15,198 nucleotides of DNA, from the NCBI GenBank assembly GCA_026770615.1, contig MU631318.1, positions 468,029 to 483,226 on the forward strand, given 5' to 3'. How positions within the stretch are numbered: the first letter of the stretch is position 1; each line of letters starts with the position of its first letter. Positions 7,348-15,198 of this stretch are shown here, piece by piece. This stretch comes from Pavlovales sp. CCMP2436 (taxonomy: Eukaryota > Haptophyta > Pavlovophyceae > Pavlovales). The notes beneath the pieces were generated by a model that did no database searches, was not told the origin of the DNA, and saw only the letters and a program-made list of their open reading frames with translations. The translations under genes and the position numbers were made by a program.

Positions 7348-10300
7348 TGGTCCCTCACGCGGACAGCGCACGCCGTCGCCGCCGTTGCGGCTGTCGCGCT
7401 CACGCTGGCCGCACTCGGCACGCTCCGCTCGCAGGCGCCGCCCGAGCTGGTTGCGCCGCAGCCGCCGCGCGCGGAGAACACGACCGAGCTCGCCAACGAG
7501 TGCAGTCTCGCCAACGAGTAGTGCCGTCTCAACTACATTCTAAACGCGCTCGCGACAGCAGGCAGTGCAGGTGATATGTTGGGCTCCGTTCCCATCCCCA
7601 GCGTCGTGCCGCATCCGGCGTTCAGCGCTGCAAAGTTCGCATGCACTCCTGACAATGTGAGTCCCAAGAGCGCCGGCCCACCCGTCAGCTTCGTGCCCTG
7701 CTGCACGGGCTCGGCGCCCGTGAACATCACGCGGACGGAATCCGTGTGCAAGCCGACCACGCCCACGACGAACAAGTTTCTCGAGTGCGTCAGCTCAGAC
7801 ATTATACCACTGGCCTCCCGCTGCGACCTAACCGACACCACGGGCGAGACGTCATGCCCGCTCTCCGCAATGGTGCCGAACGGGAGCTACCTTATCTACC
7901 CAGGTGGCCTCGCCGCGTGCTATCACCAGCCAACCGCCACGGGCTGGGGTACCTGCTCAGTTACCAGCAAATCAAACAGATTCAGCTTTGAGGTTAAGAA
8001 AGGAAATCCGACAAAGGTGCATGCGGGCGGTGGTGTGGGTGAAATTATAGAAGTATATACATAGTCGCGCTCAGACCAGCACAACATTCAGAATAGTCAG
8101 ACGCCAGCTTGAATCCCTATCAGTAATATACATAGTCGTAGTCAATCCCTCCGTGTAAATCCCGGATCTTCCCCAACTTAACCCCCCCCCCTACCCCCAC
8201 CCCCACCTACCCCACCCCAACATTCAGTTGCTCGTCTACTTCCAGGGCGGCGGCGCCTGCTGGACAACAACCGACGGCAAGCCGGTCCAGGCCTGCACAA
8301 CTCACGCGGTGCGTGCGCTCTATCTCTCGCATTTTTGGCACACGATTGCCTGTTGTCTTCGCTGCCAAGAACCCCCCACAATCAGCACCGCGTAATCACA
8401 CCACCACATCCTAGCTCCAACTCCAATCTCCCACCCCATACCATGAATCACCCACGCAGTCGGCCCAAACCTCACCCACGTTCGCGGCCTACTACTCTGG
8501 CATGCTCGACTCGCAGAAAGCCGACAATCGCTACGCAAACTTCACGCAAGTGAAGCTCCCCTACTGCTCTGGCGACGTGTTCGCGGGAAATGTGACGCAG
8601 GCCTTTTCGTCAAAGGTATAGAAACGGCAAATGCCTTCCCCCGGCCACGATGTTTAACAACGGATCTTTAGCCGGTTGAGCAGAGTGCCTCAATAAACCT
8701 CCTCTTATCTTCTATCAGGAATACCCCAACATGCCAATCAAGCAAGTCGGTTACGCAAACGCGCGCGCGGTGCTTGACTGGCTGCTTGCGCAAGAGTCAA
8801 TCAAACAAATCGACGAGCTCGTAATTGCTGGAATGTCTGCAGGTGCGCGCATGTTTTAACATACACACATACATACATACATACATACATATATATTTAT
8901 ATATACACGCATAAGTTTACATTCTTAATATGTTCCTTTGCATGTATGTGTGCCTTACTAAATGCAAAATCAAATTGTTATATTACAACCGCAGGCTCAC
9001 TCGGTGCGCAGGTGTGGACGCGCCCGCTGCTGCTTGCACTGCAGGCAAACAGCAAGCAGCGCATCAGCTCTGCGATGATCTACGATTCATTCGTAGGCGT
9101 ATTCCCAGTCTTCGGCACTCGACACGCGGCGGGCCTTATCCTCCGCGACTCATGGCGCGTGTGCTCCGGTAGGTCTCAATCCGCCTCCGCGCCCCCTTCC
9201 ACCCGTTTGAACCCGCCTTGCATCCCCTCTGACGCAGACGTCGCGTCCCCTCCAAACCCGCCGTCGCATCCCCTCAGTGCCCGAGTTCTTGCCCACGCCT
9301 GAGGCCCTCGCTGCGTGCAACGCGGGCACCATCGAGTTTACGGACGTGATGCTGCCGGCGATAAAGAAGTTTCCCGAGACTCTGTTTACCTTCATCCAGT
9401 CCAAGGAAGACATTGTGCAGGTGAGTGGCATCTCACCCACTCCCACAACCTTAACCCACCCCATCCAACCTTTGCTGTTGGTGATTGGCATCACTCTCAC
9501 ATGCCCTCTCCGCCCCCCCCCCCTGCAGCGAATGTTCTACGACGCTACCGCAGTCACACTGCTCGTACCCGCAGGTGAAGCCCTAGCCATATGCCACATA
9601 ATAAATACATGCTATAAATATATACATATAAACTATGTGCGTACGTCCGTGCATTTGTGCGTGACTGCGTGCGTGCCTGCGTGCCTGCTTGACTGCGTCT
9701 GTGCGTGCGTGCGTGCGTGATTGTGCGTATGTGCATCTTCTGTCTTCTGCGTGCAGCCAGCAGCCCCGTGCCTGCGCTGCAAGCACTGTGCCCGACCCTC
9801 GTTCTCCAATCCCCCACCCATCCACCGCCACCCCTTCCCACCGCGCACCCCTCCCGCGTCGCAGAATCGGCTGTCCTCACCATCATTGGCAAAGATCACG
9901 TCTACAAGATAGCAATGTCCATCATTGAGAGGTATGTACATATAGCGGCTCAGTATGGTTCAAGAGGTGTTGTTGACTCACTGACTTGGTCGACGTCAGA
10001 CGTTAGTCCTGGCAGCATTGATGGTGGTGGTAGAGGTGGTGGTAGAGAGGTATGTATGTAATGTTTCCGCTCGAGACCTCTTACAGGGGATCGCGGGCAT
10101 TAAGAAAGCTGGGCATTAAAAAACTGAGCCTTAATTTTCGAGCCAGTTAGGCATTGTTTGTAATTAATGTAATTAATGTGTGTATGTGTTTTGCTAAGAA
10201 AATTAGCCTCACTCGTATTCTTTGCTTTCTTAATGTCCATCATCGAGAGGTACGTATATATTGGACATTTCCGAACATTCGATAGCAGACTCGAGTTTAG

Positions 10301-11665
10301 GATTTACCGGAAATCACAGCGCGAAAATTCCTGGGTTTCGCAAGCTCCACTTCGGATAGTTACCGAAGTTGTTCCCCGTCAAATTCTGCGTCTACAGGGG
10401 ATCGCGGGCAATAAGAAAGCTGGGCAAAAAAAAACTGAGCCTCAATTTCGAGCCAAATAGGCATTGTTTGTAAGTAATGTGACTATTGTGTGTATGCATT
10501 TTGCTAAGAAAATGAGCCTCACTCTGATTCTCTGCTTTCTTAAAGTCCATCATCGAGAGGTACGTATATAACGTTTACGCTCGAGTGTGTAAATGTATAG
10601 CTTAACGTTCATCCCCTGACCCACCAGCTCATCGAGCGTTTAGAAAACATTCGGGCCGAGGGTAGCAGAGCACACGGATACCGTCCCCACCGCTATATAT
10701 CCTTTTGTGAAGTGGGACGGGCGGGAGTCATTGCCAATGTCCATCATCGAGACGTATGGATCATATGTATTTCGCTCAAGCAAGGGTGTGAGGGCTGTCA
10801 AATCATGCTTCCCTTTATTTCAACCGTGTTTACAAATTTCTGAAGCAAGTACATATCCTTTCTTATAATTTTATGTGTACAGAGTGTCGCGGGCAATAAG
10901 AAGCCGTAGCGTTAAGAAATGGAGCCTCGTTTTCTTGCATTGTTTGTATGTATTTAAGCATTGTTTGTATGTAATGTAAGCTGAGCCTCTATGATTAGAC
11001 TATGGTTATGTATGCATATAATGTTTCCGCTCGAGTCCTCTTATCGTCGTCGGCGCATAACGCCAACATTTTTGCTCTAAGCGTTGAAGCGCCTGGCTAA
11101 CGTATTAAGATTTCAATAATGTTACATATTATAGTATCTATTATATTACTGGTTCGTTTGGTATATCTTGTATATCTTACATTTTGAGTTTCTTTTATAT
11201 CCCCATCCCTCCTTCAGCTACCGCGCACTCTCGCCCAATGTCTCCGCCACCCTCGTCAACGGCAACTGCCACACGTTCTCCGAGTTGCCCGATTGGTCCG
11301 ACGCCACAGCCGGCGGACCGGGTGCGGCGCGCACCGTCTGCCCGGCGGAAAAGTGGAAACTTTCATTTGAGGTGGGCATTGCAGAGCTCGTCATTATTGG
11401 CGAGCCCAAGGGAGGCCAGCTGGTCTGCTGCAAGAGCCCCGGCTCGACCCACCCAGTCTCTAGCCTCCAACTCCTGGCGTACATGAAGCTGAGCAACTGG
11501 GTAAGCCCTCCGCTCGTGTCGCCAGGCGACGCGAGGCCGGGCGCGACTCCGCCGCTTTGGGCCAAACTCATGGATAACTGCTACGGGCCTATCAACAGCG
11601 CGACCCAGCCGCTGTATAGCTGCCCCTCCTTTATCAACTACGTCACGAACTCGACGAAGGCCTAG
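7345..11665 (+). CDS. Pectinacetylesterase/Notum-like secreted hydrolase, nine exons, 5' end disrupted
   Basis: Exons by splice signals and homology: 7345-8016, 8228-8308, 8460-8615, 8719-8842, 8995-9168, 9278-9420, 9529-9574, 9865-9931 and 11218-11665. All introns are GT...AG, and the spliced length is 1911 nt (636 residues plus stop TAG). Numbering follows the left copy. Oxyanion segment YFQGGGACW is residues 228-236; PYCSGDVFAGN is in exon 3; the nucleophile motif GMSAGS has Ser343 (8836-8838); YDSFVGVFP is in exon 5; SKEDIVQ has the likely catalytic Asp447 (9409-9411); GNCHTF has the likely catalytic His506 (11270-11272). This arrangement is characteristic of family PF03283, whose members remove acetyl groups from pectin or, in Notum, palmitoleate from Wnt; the substrate here is unknown. 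The first exon is damaged: the start codon is ATA, and TAG replaces Gln59 (7519-7521). Translation could restart only at Met78 (7576) in this frame, without a signal peptide. Either it is a recent pseudogene or a form made from an alternative 5' exon. Confidence 0.85.
7519..7521 (+). other. Premature stop in exon 1 (CAG to TAG)
   Basis: The left copy reads GCC-AAC-GAG-CAG-TGC; the right copy reads GCC-AAC-GAG-TAG-TGC at the same codon (residue 59). It is a single C-to-T transition, and the frame continues normally on both sides. Confidence 0.9.
8017..8227 (+). other. Intron 1, C-rich tract
   Basis: GT at 8017 and AG at 8226-8227, phase 0. Reading through it would meet a TAG at 8062. The 3' half is a nearly pure C tract (about 8180-8220) that could serve as the polypyrimidine tract. 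Confidence 0.8.
8867..8890. repeat. (ACAT)n microsatellite in intron 4
   Basis: Six ACAT units run without interruption inside the intron 8843-8994 and are followed by an AT-dinucleotide stretch. Confidence 0.85.
9640..9730. repeat. Degenerate TGCG/TGCC tetranucleotide array in intron 7
   Basis: A run of GTGC/GTGCG units with interruptions fills much of the intron 9575-9864. It keeps several frames open by chance. Confidence 0.75.
10084..10230 (+). mobile_element. MITE-related fragment 1, left end only
   Basis: It begins CAGGGGATCGCGGGCATTAA after a TA, and continues with ACTGAGCC, GCATTGTTTGTA and TTTGCTAAGAAAA, the same order as the complete element at 12965-13121. The right terminal repeat is missing; the sequence instead meets an exon-8-tail copy. 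Confidence 0.65.
10395..10541 (+). mobile_element. MITE-related fragment 2, left end only
   Basis: CAGGGGATCGCGGGCAATAA preceded by TA, followed by the same internal landmarks as fragment 1 at closely matching spacing (period about 311 bp). It also ends at an exon-8-tail copy. Confidence 0.65.
10880..10990 (+). mobile_element. MITE-related fragment 3, left end only
   Basis: A diverged left end, CAGAGTGTCGCGGGCAATAA, is followed by GCCGTA (as in the complete element) and two copies of GCATTGTTTGTATGTA. No right terminal repeat was found. Confidence 0.6.
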
Positions 11666-11764
11666 GGTACTCGTCGTGGCCGCCCGCGCACTGCACGCAC
11701 CTGTCTAACCACACGGGGCGGTCCTTTCTTGCAATTTTGATCCTCGCACCTTGCGTCTCTCGTA

Positions 11765-11935
11765 CAGGGGATCGCGGGCAATAAGAACGGCGATTTTGAG
11801 GCTGAGGCTCAATTCCTCATATCAAAATACACACAGCAAACAATGGTTAAATGTTGCTTAAATCACCATTGAAGCTTATTAACTTAAGAGTACAATAAAC
11901 GAGGCTCAGTTTCTTATATAGTATTAACAATGCGG
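11765..11935 (+). mobile_element. MITE-related copy downstream of the hydrolase gene
   Basis: It begins with the exact left end CAGGGGATCGCGGGCAATAA after a TA. GAGGCTCA occurs in direct orientation near the left, and GAGGCTCAGTTTCTTA near 11900-11917 is the reverse complement of the sequence following the left end in the intronic copies. This suggests a heavily degraded right half. The right boundary is uncertain. Confidence 0.5.
11894..11899 (+). promoter_or_regulatory. AATAAA, possible polyadenylation signal
   Basis: This is the first AATAAA after the hydrolase stop codon at 11665. It is rather distant, and many algae do not rely on this hexamer, so the assignment is weak. Confidence 0.2.
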
Positions 11936-12964
11936 TATACTCCGGCGCGCGCCAACGCGTTGTCTGATTGCGTCCAAACAGTTCGAGTAGAGGACCTCGA
12001 TTGTAAGTCCATGCGCACACCGTCAGCCAATCTCACATAGTGACTTATGGGCCGAATCTCGCCTCCTGCGCCCATGACAATGCGTCTATTGCGTGACAAC
12101 TGACCTCGTGTCTCATATGAGTAATATAAATAACTATCGGATGCACATTATATCACTTAATTAGCATCACTGACTTATGCATATAATTTTTCTACTAAAG
12201 TGATGAGTCCTCTCATCGTCGCACTCGTTAATTTAATTAATCATATTAGCAAGGCCGACAACGCACTTATCCGCATTATATATGAATTTATTATTATTAA
12301 GTTACTGCTTCTACGACGAACTAGATCCGCAATTGAACGTCTATTTTGCGCATTCCAAGAGTGCCCTCCCCCTCCCCCCCTCAAAACAATATGGTAGTGT
12401 TATAAATATACAAAGCCAATCTATAAAATCAGAATTCAGTACTGATGGCGACTAGCGGCTGGCGAGAATCTGGTGACACGTCGCGAGACGCCGCTTTTAT
12501 CCGGCGCGCTGAACTCACATGCACCTGTACAAATTATTATTTGACACTATACAATTTACTATTTTTGGTATGGTGGATGTTCGACACGTTGCTGCAGCAT
12601 CGCTGACGACTAACGAGCAACATGCTATAATGCTCGGGTAACTTGTAAGATCCCACTCCTTCCCCGCTCTGACGTGTAAGCCGGACAGTCTCGAGCAACG
12701 GGGGCGCTTCTGTTGGGCATTAAAAGAGTTACTAATTTTAAAGTGCACATATCGGCTGAAAAAATCATGCACGCGAAAAAATAAATGATTTACGTGGACA
12801 ATTTAAATTGCACCCTTTAAAATAGCACCAAAATGATATTCAGACAATGCAAGCCCGAATTAGTTGCGTGTAAGTTTCTAGTTAAACGTTCGTCCCCGGG
12901 AGGCTCGCAGGACCTAATCGTTGAAAACACTCAAACCCAGGGATCCATCCCCAGCAAACGGATA

Positions 12965-13121
12965 CAGGGGATCGCGGGCAATAAGAAGCCGTACCGTTGC
13001 CTCGTTTTATTGCATTGTTTGTATGTAATTTAAGCAAGTCTAAGCATTGTTTGTAGGTACTTTATTAAGAAGCTAAGCCTCACGCTCAAAATTTGCTCTT
13101 TTTATTGCCCGCGATCCCTTG
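12965..13121. mobile_element. Complete 157-bp MITE with TA target duplication
   Basis: The left end CAGGGGATCGCGGGCAATAA and the reverse complement of the right end, CAAGGGATCGCGGGCAATAA, differ at one position in 20 and stay similar for a few more bases. TA flanks both ends (12963-12964 and 13122-13123). Length, terminal inverted repeats, TA duplication and absence of coding sequence fit a nonautonomous Tc1/mariner-type MITE. Internally it carries two GCATTGTTTGTA motifs. It is the only copy here with both ends, so it defines the family. Confidence 0.85.
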
Positions 13122-13296
13122 TACCGTTCCCATCGCTGATCAGGTTAGACACACGACACTCGGCGACTCTCGACCGGCGCGCTGATATCTATCGTCACCG
13201 CATCTCTCCCGTCGCCTCTGGAAATGCAGCCTGTCTGCGTGCGCGGCAAACCTTCGCAAATCACAAACATTGCTTCACCACTACTCTTATTTAAAC

Positions 13297-13649
13297 TACG
13301 ACTTACTTGATAGGAAGACAGGCAGGCAGCAGTAAGGCAAATTTGATGTGTGGACAGGCTCAGCCAGTGATCGCCCAGGTAGGTGGTGGGCCTACGCGGC
13401 ATCATGCCACGACCACAACTCCTGTCGCTGGTGGTATACGTCCTCAGCCCACGTCTCGGTACCGTCGTCGTCCGCGCCGAAGTGTGCTGTGCCGCCGCCG
13501 CCGATGTTCTCCATTCGCGCGCGCGAGATGATGACCTTTGCGTGCCCCGCAGGGCGCACATACCGATCTCCTGCCGCATCTTCTACCGGAGGGCAGTGCG
13601 TGCGAGCTGCTCGGAGGGTGCACCCCTTCACCCTCGCAGTGCACGTGCG
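13297..13649 (-). mobile_element. Second copy of the LINE-like element, strongly 5'-truncated
   Basis: Sequence from about 13297 to 13649 matches 1203-1556 in the same orientation, covering the 3' untranslated part and the last ~20 codons of the polyprotein. Similarity ends abruptly at CGTGCGC (13649), followed by T-rich unrelated DNA. The stop codon present at 1491-1489 is changed in this copy. Confidence 0.85.
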
Positions 13650-13943
13650 CTTTTTCACATATATATTTCGGTTTTTGCCCCGGGGGACAACAACCCGCAA
13701 CTACATATGCGTGAAAGATCTGCTGGTACAGTTCACCCCAGCCCTTGACGGAGGTGGGACTCGGGCGCAGAACTTTGAGGTGCTGGAACTGACGGGCTTG
13801 TTGGCTCGTGTTTGGTCTCGCTTGCTGACTCATGGATTTTGGACTTTTTGTCGCCCGAGTGGTGTGACAGTGTGGCTGGTTCCAAAGACCCGTTTTGGTT
13901 TTTACCTATTGATTCCAATTTGGGAGTCAGTATGTAACGTTTA
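13650..13943. other. Spacer between LINE remnant and SINE-like copy B
   Basis: No gene is supported. The + strand is open across this region as an extension of the LINE remnant's shadow frame, with no recognisable domain. The last ~60 bp loosely match 5320-5360 next to the other SINE-like copy. Confidence 0.4.
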
Positions 13944-14264
13944 AGAATTGTTTGTACCGGCGCGGCGCCGCGGCCGCAAATTGAAGGTATAATTTTAGAA
14001 TGACGTGTTCTATGACAGCTCGCCTAGAGACAACGATCTTTACAGTCCGAAGTCTCAATCGCCTCCCTAGCGCTCAACCAGACGCCGGGAAGGGAGGTGC
14101 GGGGCCGAACCGACTTAATCAAAAGGTGCCCACTTAAATGGGCCAAATGCGTAAAAGACCAAGAATTGAATTTGAACCCCCGACTTCGACCTAAAGGACC
14201 TGGGGTCCTAAACCTAGTGCAAGCTGGGAACCAGAGGAAAAATCATTTTCCTAGGTCCACCAGG
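13944..14264 (-). mobile_element. tRNA-derived SINE-like element, copy B
   Basis: It aligns along its length with 5403-5772, from AGAATTGTTTGTA at one end to CCACCAGG at the other, and shares the core TATGACAGCTCGCCTAGAGA. The B-box-like segment is present but diverged (GTTCAAATT), and the A-box is degraded, so copy A is closer to the consensus. Confidence 0.8.
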
Positions 14265-14840
14265 ATTAATTCTGTTACTTGTCATCGAGATCAGTTTGTT
14301 CTTACCCACCCAAAGTTACAAAACTGGGATTAACTAATTGATAATAATATCTTATACATTTTTATACTATTAAATGAAAGCTTCCACTCAACACACGAAA
14401 AGGAAACCGTCGTCAATAAAAAATGCTATTTGCAACTTATGCAGAACACTGAACAATCAAATGCACCGCTTGAATCCGCCTTATCAGTGGTCTATGTACA
14501 AACAACTCCAATTTATTGCATAGTATAAGTTAAATAATTAAATTTATTATATATACATATAAATTTAATTATTACTTATTCGGATGCCTCGCTCGCAATA
14601 TTTTATAATTGTTAAGGCGGTTTGTTTTTATGGGCTAACTTGATGACACAATCATATAATTTTATGTTATATGACAAATCCACCACCACTTAATGATTTA
14701 TTATTTTATTTTATATATATATCAGATACCTCTATCGAGAAAAATAACATCGAAGTTCAAACGAGTCTTTAATAATAACGATTATAATTAGTTGTATCCG
14801 TTAAATAGGCTTCGGACTCGATCCAATAAATAGTTCGAAT
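14265..14840. other. AT-rich spacer, no gene seen
   Basis: Long runs of A/T (for example about 14530-14580 and 14690-14730) and frequent stops in all frames. A near-palindromic AATAATTAAATTTAT...AAATTTAATTATT lies around 14530-14575. Confidence 0.5.
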
Positions 14841-14898
14841 ATTAGAACGACATGTCCTATGACAGCTCGCCTAGAGACCGATCTTTTCGGTCCGAAAG
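14841..14898 (-). mobile_element. SINE-like element, fragment C
   Basis: Only the conserved body core is present (ATTAGAACGACATGTCC to GGTCCGAAAG). It has a 3-bp deletion relative to copies A and B, and its changes turn the region into a GACCGA...TCGGTC hairpin. Confidence 0.75.
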
Positions 14899-14902
14899 TG
14901 GA

Positions 14903-15198
14903 TCAGGAGGAGGCCTCGTGCAGTGGCGCGTCGTCTCCGTCCGTCTCCGCGCCCTTTCCCGGCTGAGTCGCCGAATTCAGCGCCTCGTTCAACTGAACGC
15001 TCGCGCCCGCCGCGCCTGCGCCGCTGAGTGGTTTGAGAGATCCGCTGTCCGCGGCGGCGCGGAGTTCGGAGAGACTTACGGACTTGAAGAGCTGCTTCCG
15101 TGTCAGTAGCAGAGGCGGCGCGCCTGTGTCGACCACCACCTGTTTTGTATGTAAGTTTAAGCATTGTATGCAGGGGGCGCGGGTGGGTGAGGGGGGCA
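14903..15198 (-). CDS. Possible last exon of an unidentified gene, DTGA motif (partial)
   Basis: On the - strand a frame is open from the window edge to a TGA at 14905-14903. A plausible splice acceptor, ACAAAACAG, ends at 15140. The sequence after it begins VVVDTGAPPLLLTRKQLF and continues with a mixed, protein-like composition ending DDAPLHEASS. DTGA flanked by hydrophobic residues is the active-site pattern of retropepsin-like aspartic proteases, but one motif is not enough for an assignment. GTAAGT at about 15090 could be a donor, which would make the exon much shorter. No upstream exon or start can be seen. Confidence 0.3.
   Translation of the reverse strand, partial: PPSPTRAPCIQCLNLHTKQVVVDTGAPPLLLTRKQLFKSVSLSELRAAADSGSLKPLSGAGAAGASVQLNEALNSATQPGKGAETDGDDAPLHEASS

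Larger units (their letters stand above)
7295..8013. repeat. Right arm of inverted duplication (partner 1-708)
   Basis: This is the partner of the left arm. Compared with it, it contains a 10-bp insertion (around 7333-7343) directly before the ancestral start codon. Beyond 8013 the comparison cannot continue because the left arm meets the window edge. Confidence 0.95.
9914..10762 (+). repeat. Repeated exon-8 tail with splice donor
   Basis: AATGTCCATCATTGAGAGGT at 9914-9933 is the true exon end. AATGTCCATCATCGAGAGGT recurs at 10232, AAGTCCATCATCGAGAGGT with one leading change at 10542, and AATGTCCATCATCGAGACGT at 10736. The spacings are about 318, 310 and 194 bp. A shorter piece, GAGAGGTATGTA, is at 10045. 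The second and third units also share the ~150 bp preceding the motif (TACAGGGGATCGCGGGC to TTTGCTTTCTTA), so this is a degenerate tandem array and not chance similarity. Confidence 0.85.
9932..11217 (+). other. Intron 8, long, built of degenerate repeats
   Basis: At 1286 bp this intron is several times longer than the others (103-290 bp). The donor is GAGAG|GTATGT and the acceptor CCTTCAG|CTAC, phase 2. It contains three extra copies of the last ~18 nt of exon 8 with an attached GT (10232-10258, 10542-10568, 10736-10762), three copies of a TATATAAYGTTTMCGCTCGAG-type segment (about 10051, 10561, 11010), and three MITE-like left ends (10084, 10395, 10880). Confidence 0.8.
11666..12962. other. 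AT-rich downstream region, no gene recognised
   Basis: This contains the 3' flank of the hydrolase gene and about 1.2 kb of mostly AT-rich DNA. I found no coding sequence with a recognisable family. A single AATAAA occurs at 11894-11899, about 230 bp after the stop codon, inside MITE-related sequence. Confidence 0.5.

Noticed and set aside
7519..7521. TAG read as glutamine through a variant genetic code
   Set aside because: The other copy has CAG and the gene's own terminator at 11663-11665 is TAG. The start codon is also lost, so simple decay is the better explanation.
9640..9730. Apparent Cys/Arg-rich coding and a CRISPR-like array in intron 7
   Set aside because: It is a simple degenerate TGCG microsatellite without spacers, inside a well-defined GT-AG intron.
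11501..11523. Possible ninth intron in the last hydrolase exon (GTAAGC...CCAG)
   Set aside because: It would be only 23 nt, and the frame stays open through it.
11914..12099. 61-codon - strand frame with a phrase (YVRLADGVRM) reminiscent of retroelement proteases
   Set aside because: Too short, no catalytic motif, and located in MITE-like and AT-rich DNA.

Overview
The window looks like nuclear DNA from a eukaryote, probably a unicellular alga. Its genes are GC-rich and interrupted by short canonical GT-AG introns, and they sit in AT-rich intergenic DNA full of interspersed repeats. I cannot name the lineage; a haptophyte-like or stramenopile-like alga is only a guess from base composition and gene style.

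The one well-supported host gene family is a secreted pectinacetylesterase/Notum-type alpha/beta hydrolase. A nine-exon copy runs on the + strand (7345-11665). Its spliced length is 1911 nt, 637 codons including the stop, and all eight intron phases agree. The catalytic Ser, Asp and His and the GGGACW oxyanion motif are all present. Its first exon also occurs as an inverted duplicate at the left edge (1-669, - strand), running off the window. The two copies are divergent, with their 5' ends about 6.7 kb apart. The left copy has an intact start and signal peptide. The right copy has lost its ATG (ATA) and carries an in-frame TAG in place of a CAG, although exons 2-9 stay open.

The space between the two copies is repeat-rich. 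From left to right it holds: a 5'-truncated non-LTR retrotransposon on the - strand (1203-3350) with reverse transcriptase remnants and a possible PD-(D/E)XK-type C-terminal nuclease; a gene-poor stretch with a perfect hairpin and short tandem repeats (3351-4754); a 194-bp tandem duplication (4755-5138); a tRNA-derived SINE-like element (5403-5772); and a 201-bp satellite array (6108-7015) with strong hairpins on both sides.

Inside the hydrolase gene, intron 8 (1286 bp) is built from degenerate repeats that contain extra copies of the end of exon 8 and its 5' splice site, interleaved with MITE-related sequence. To the right of the gene (11666-15198) lie AT-rich DNA, a complete 157-bp MITE with TA target duplication (12965-13121), a severely 5'-truncated second copy of the retrotransposon (13297-13649), two further SINE-like copies, and a possible coding exon on the - strand at the right edge.
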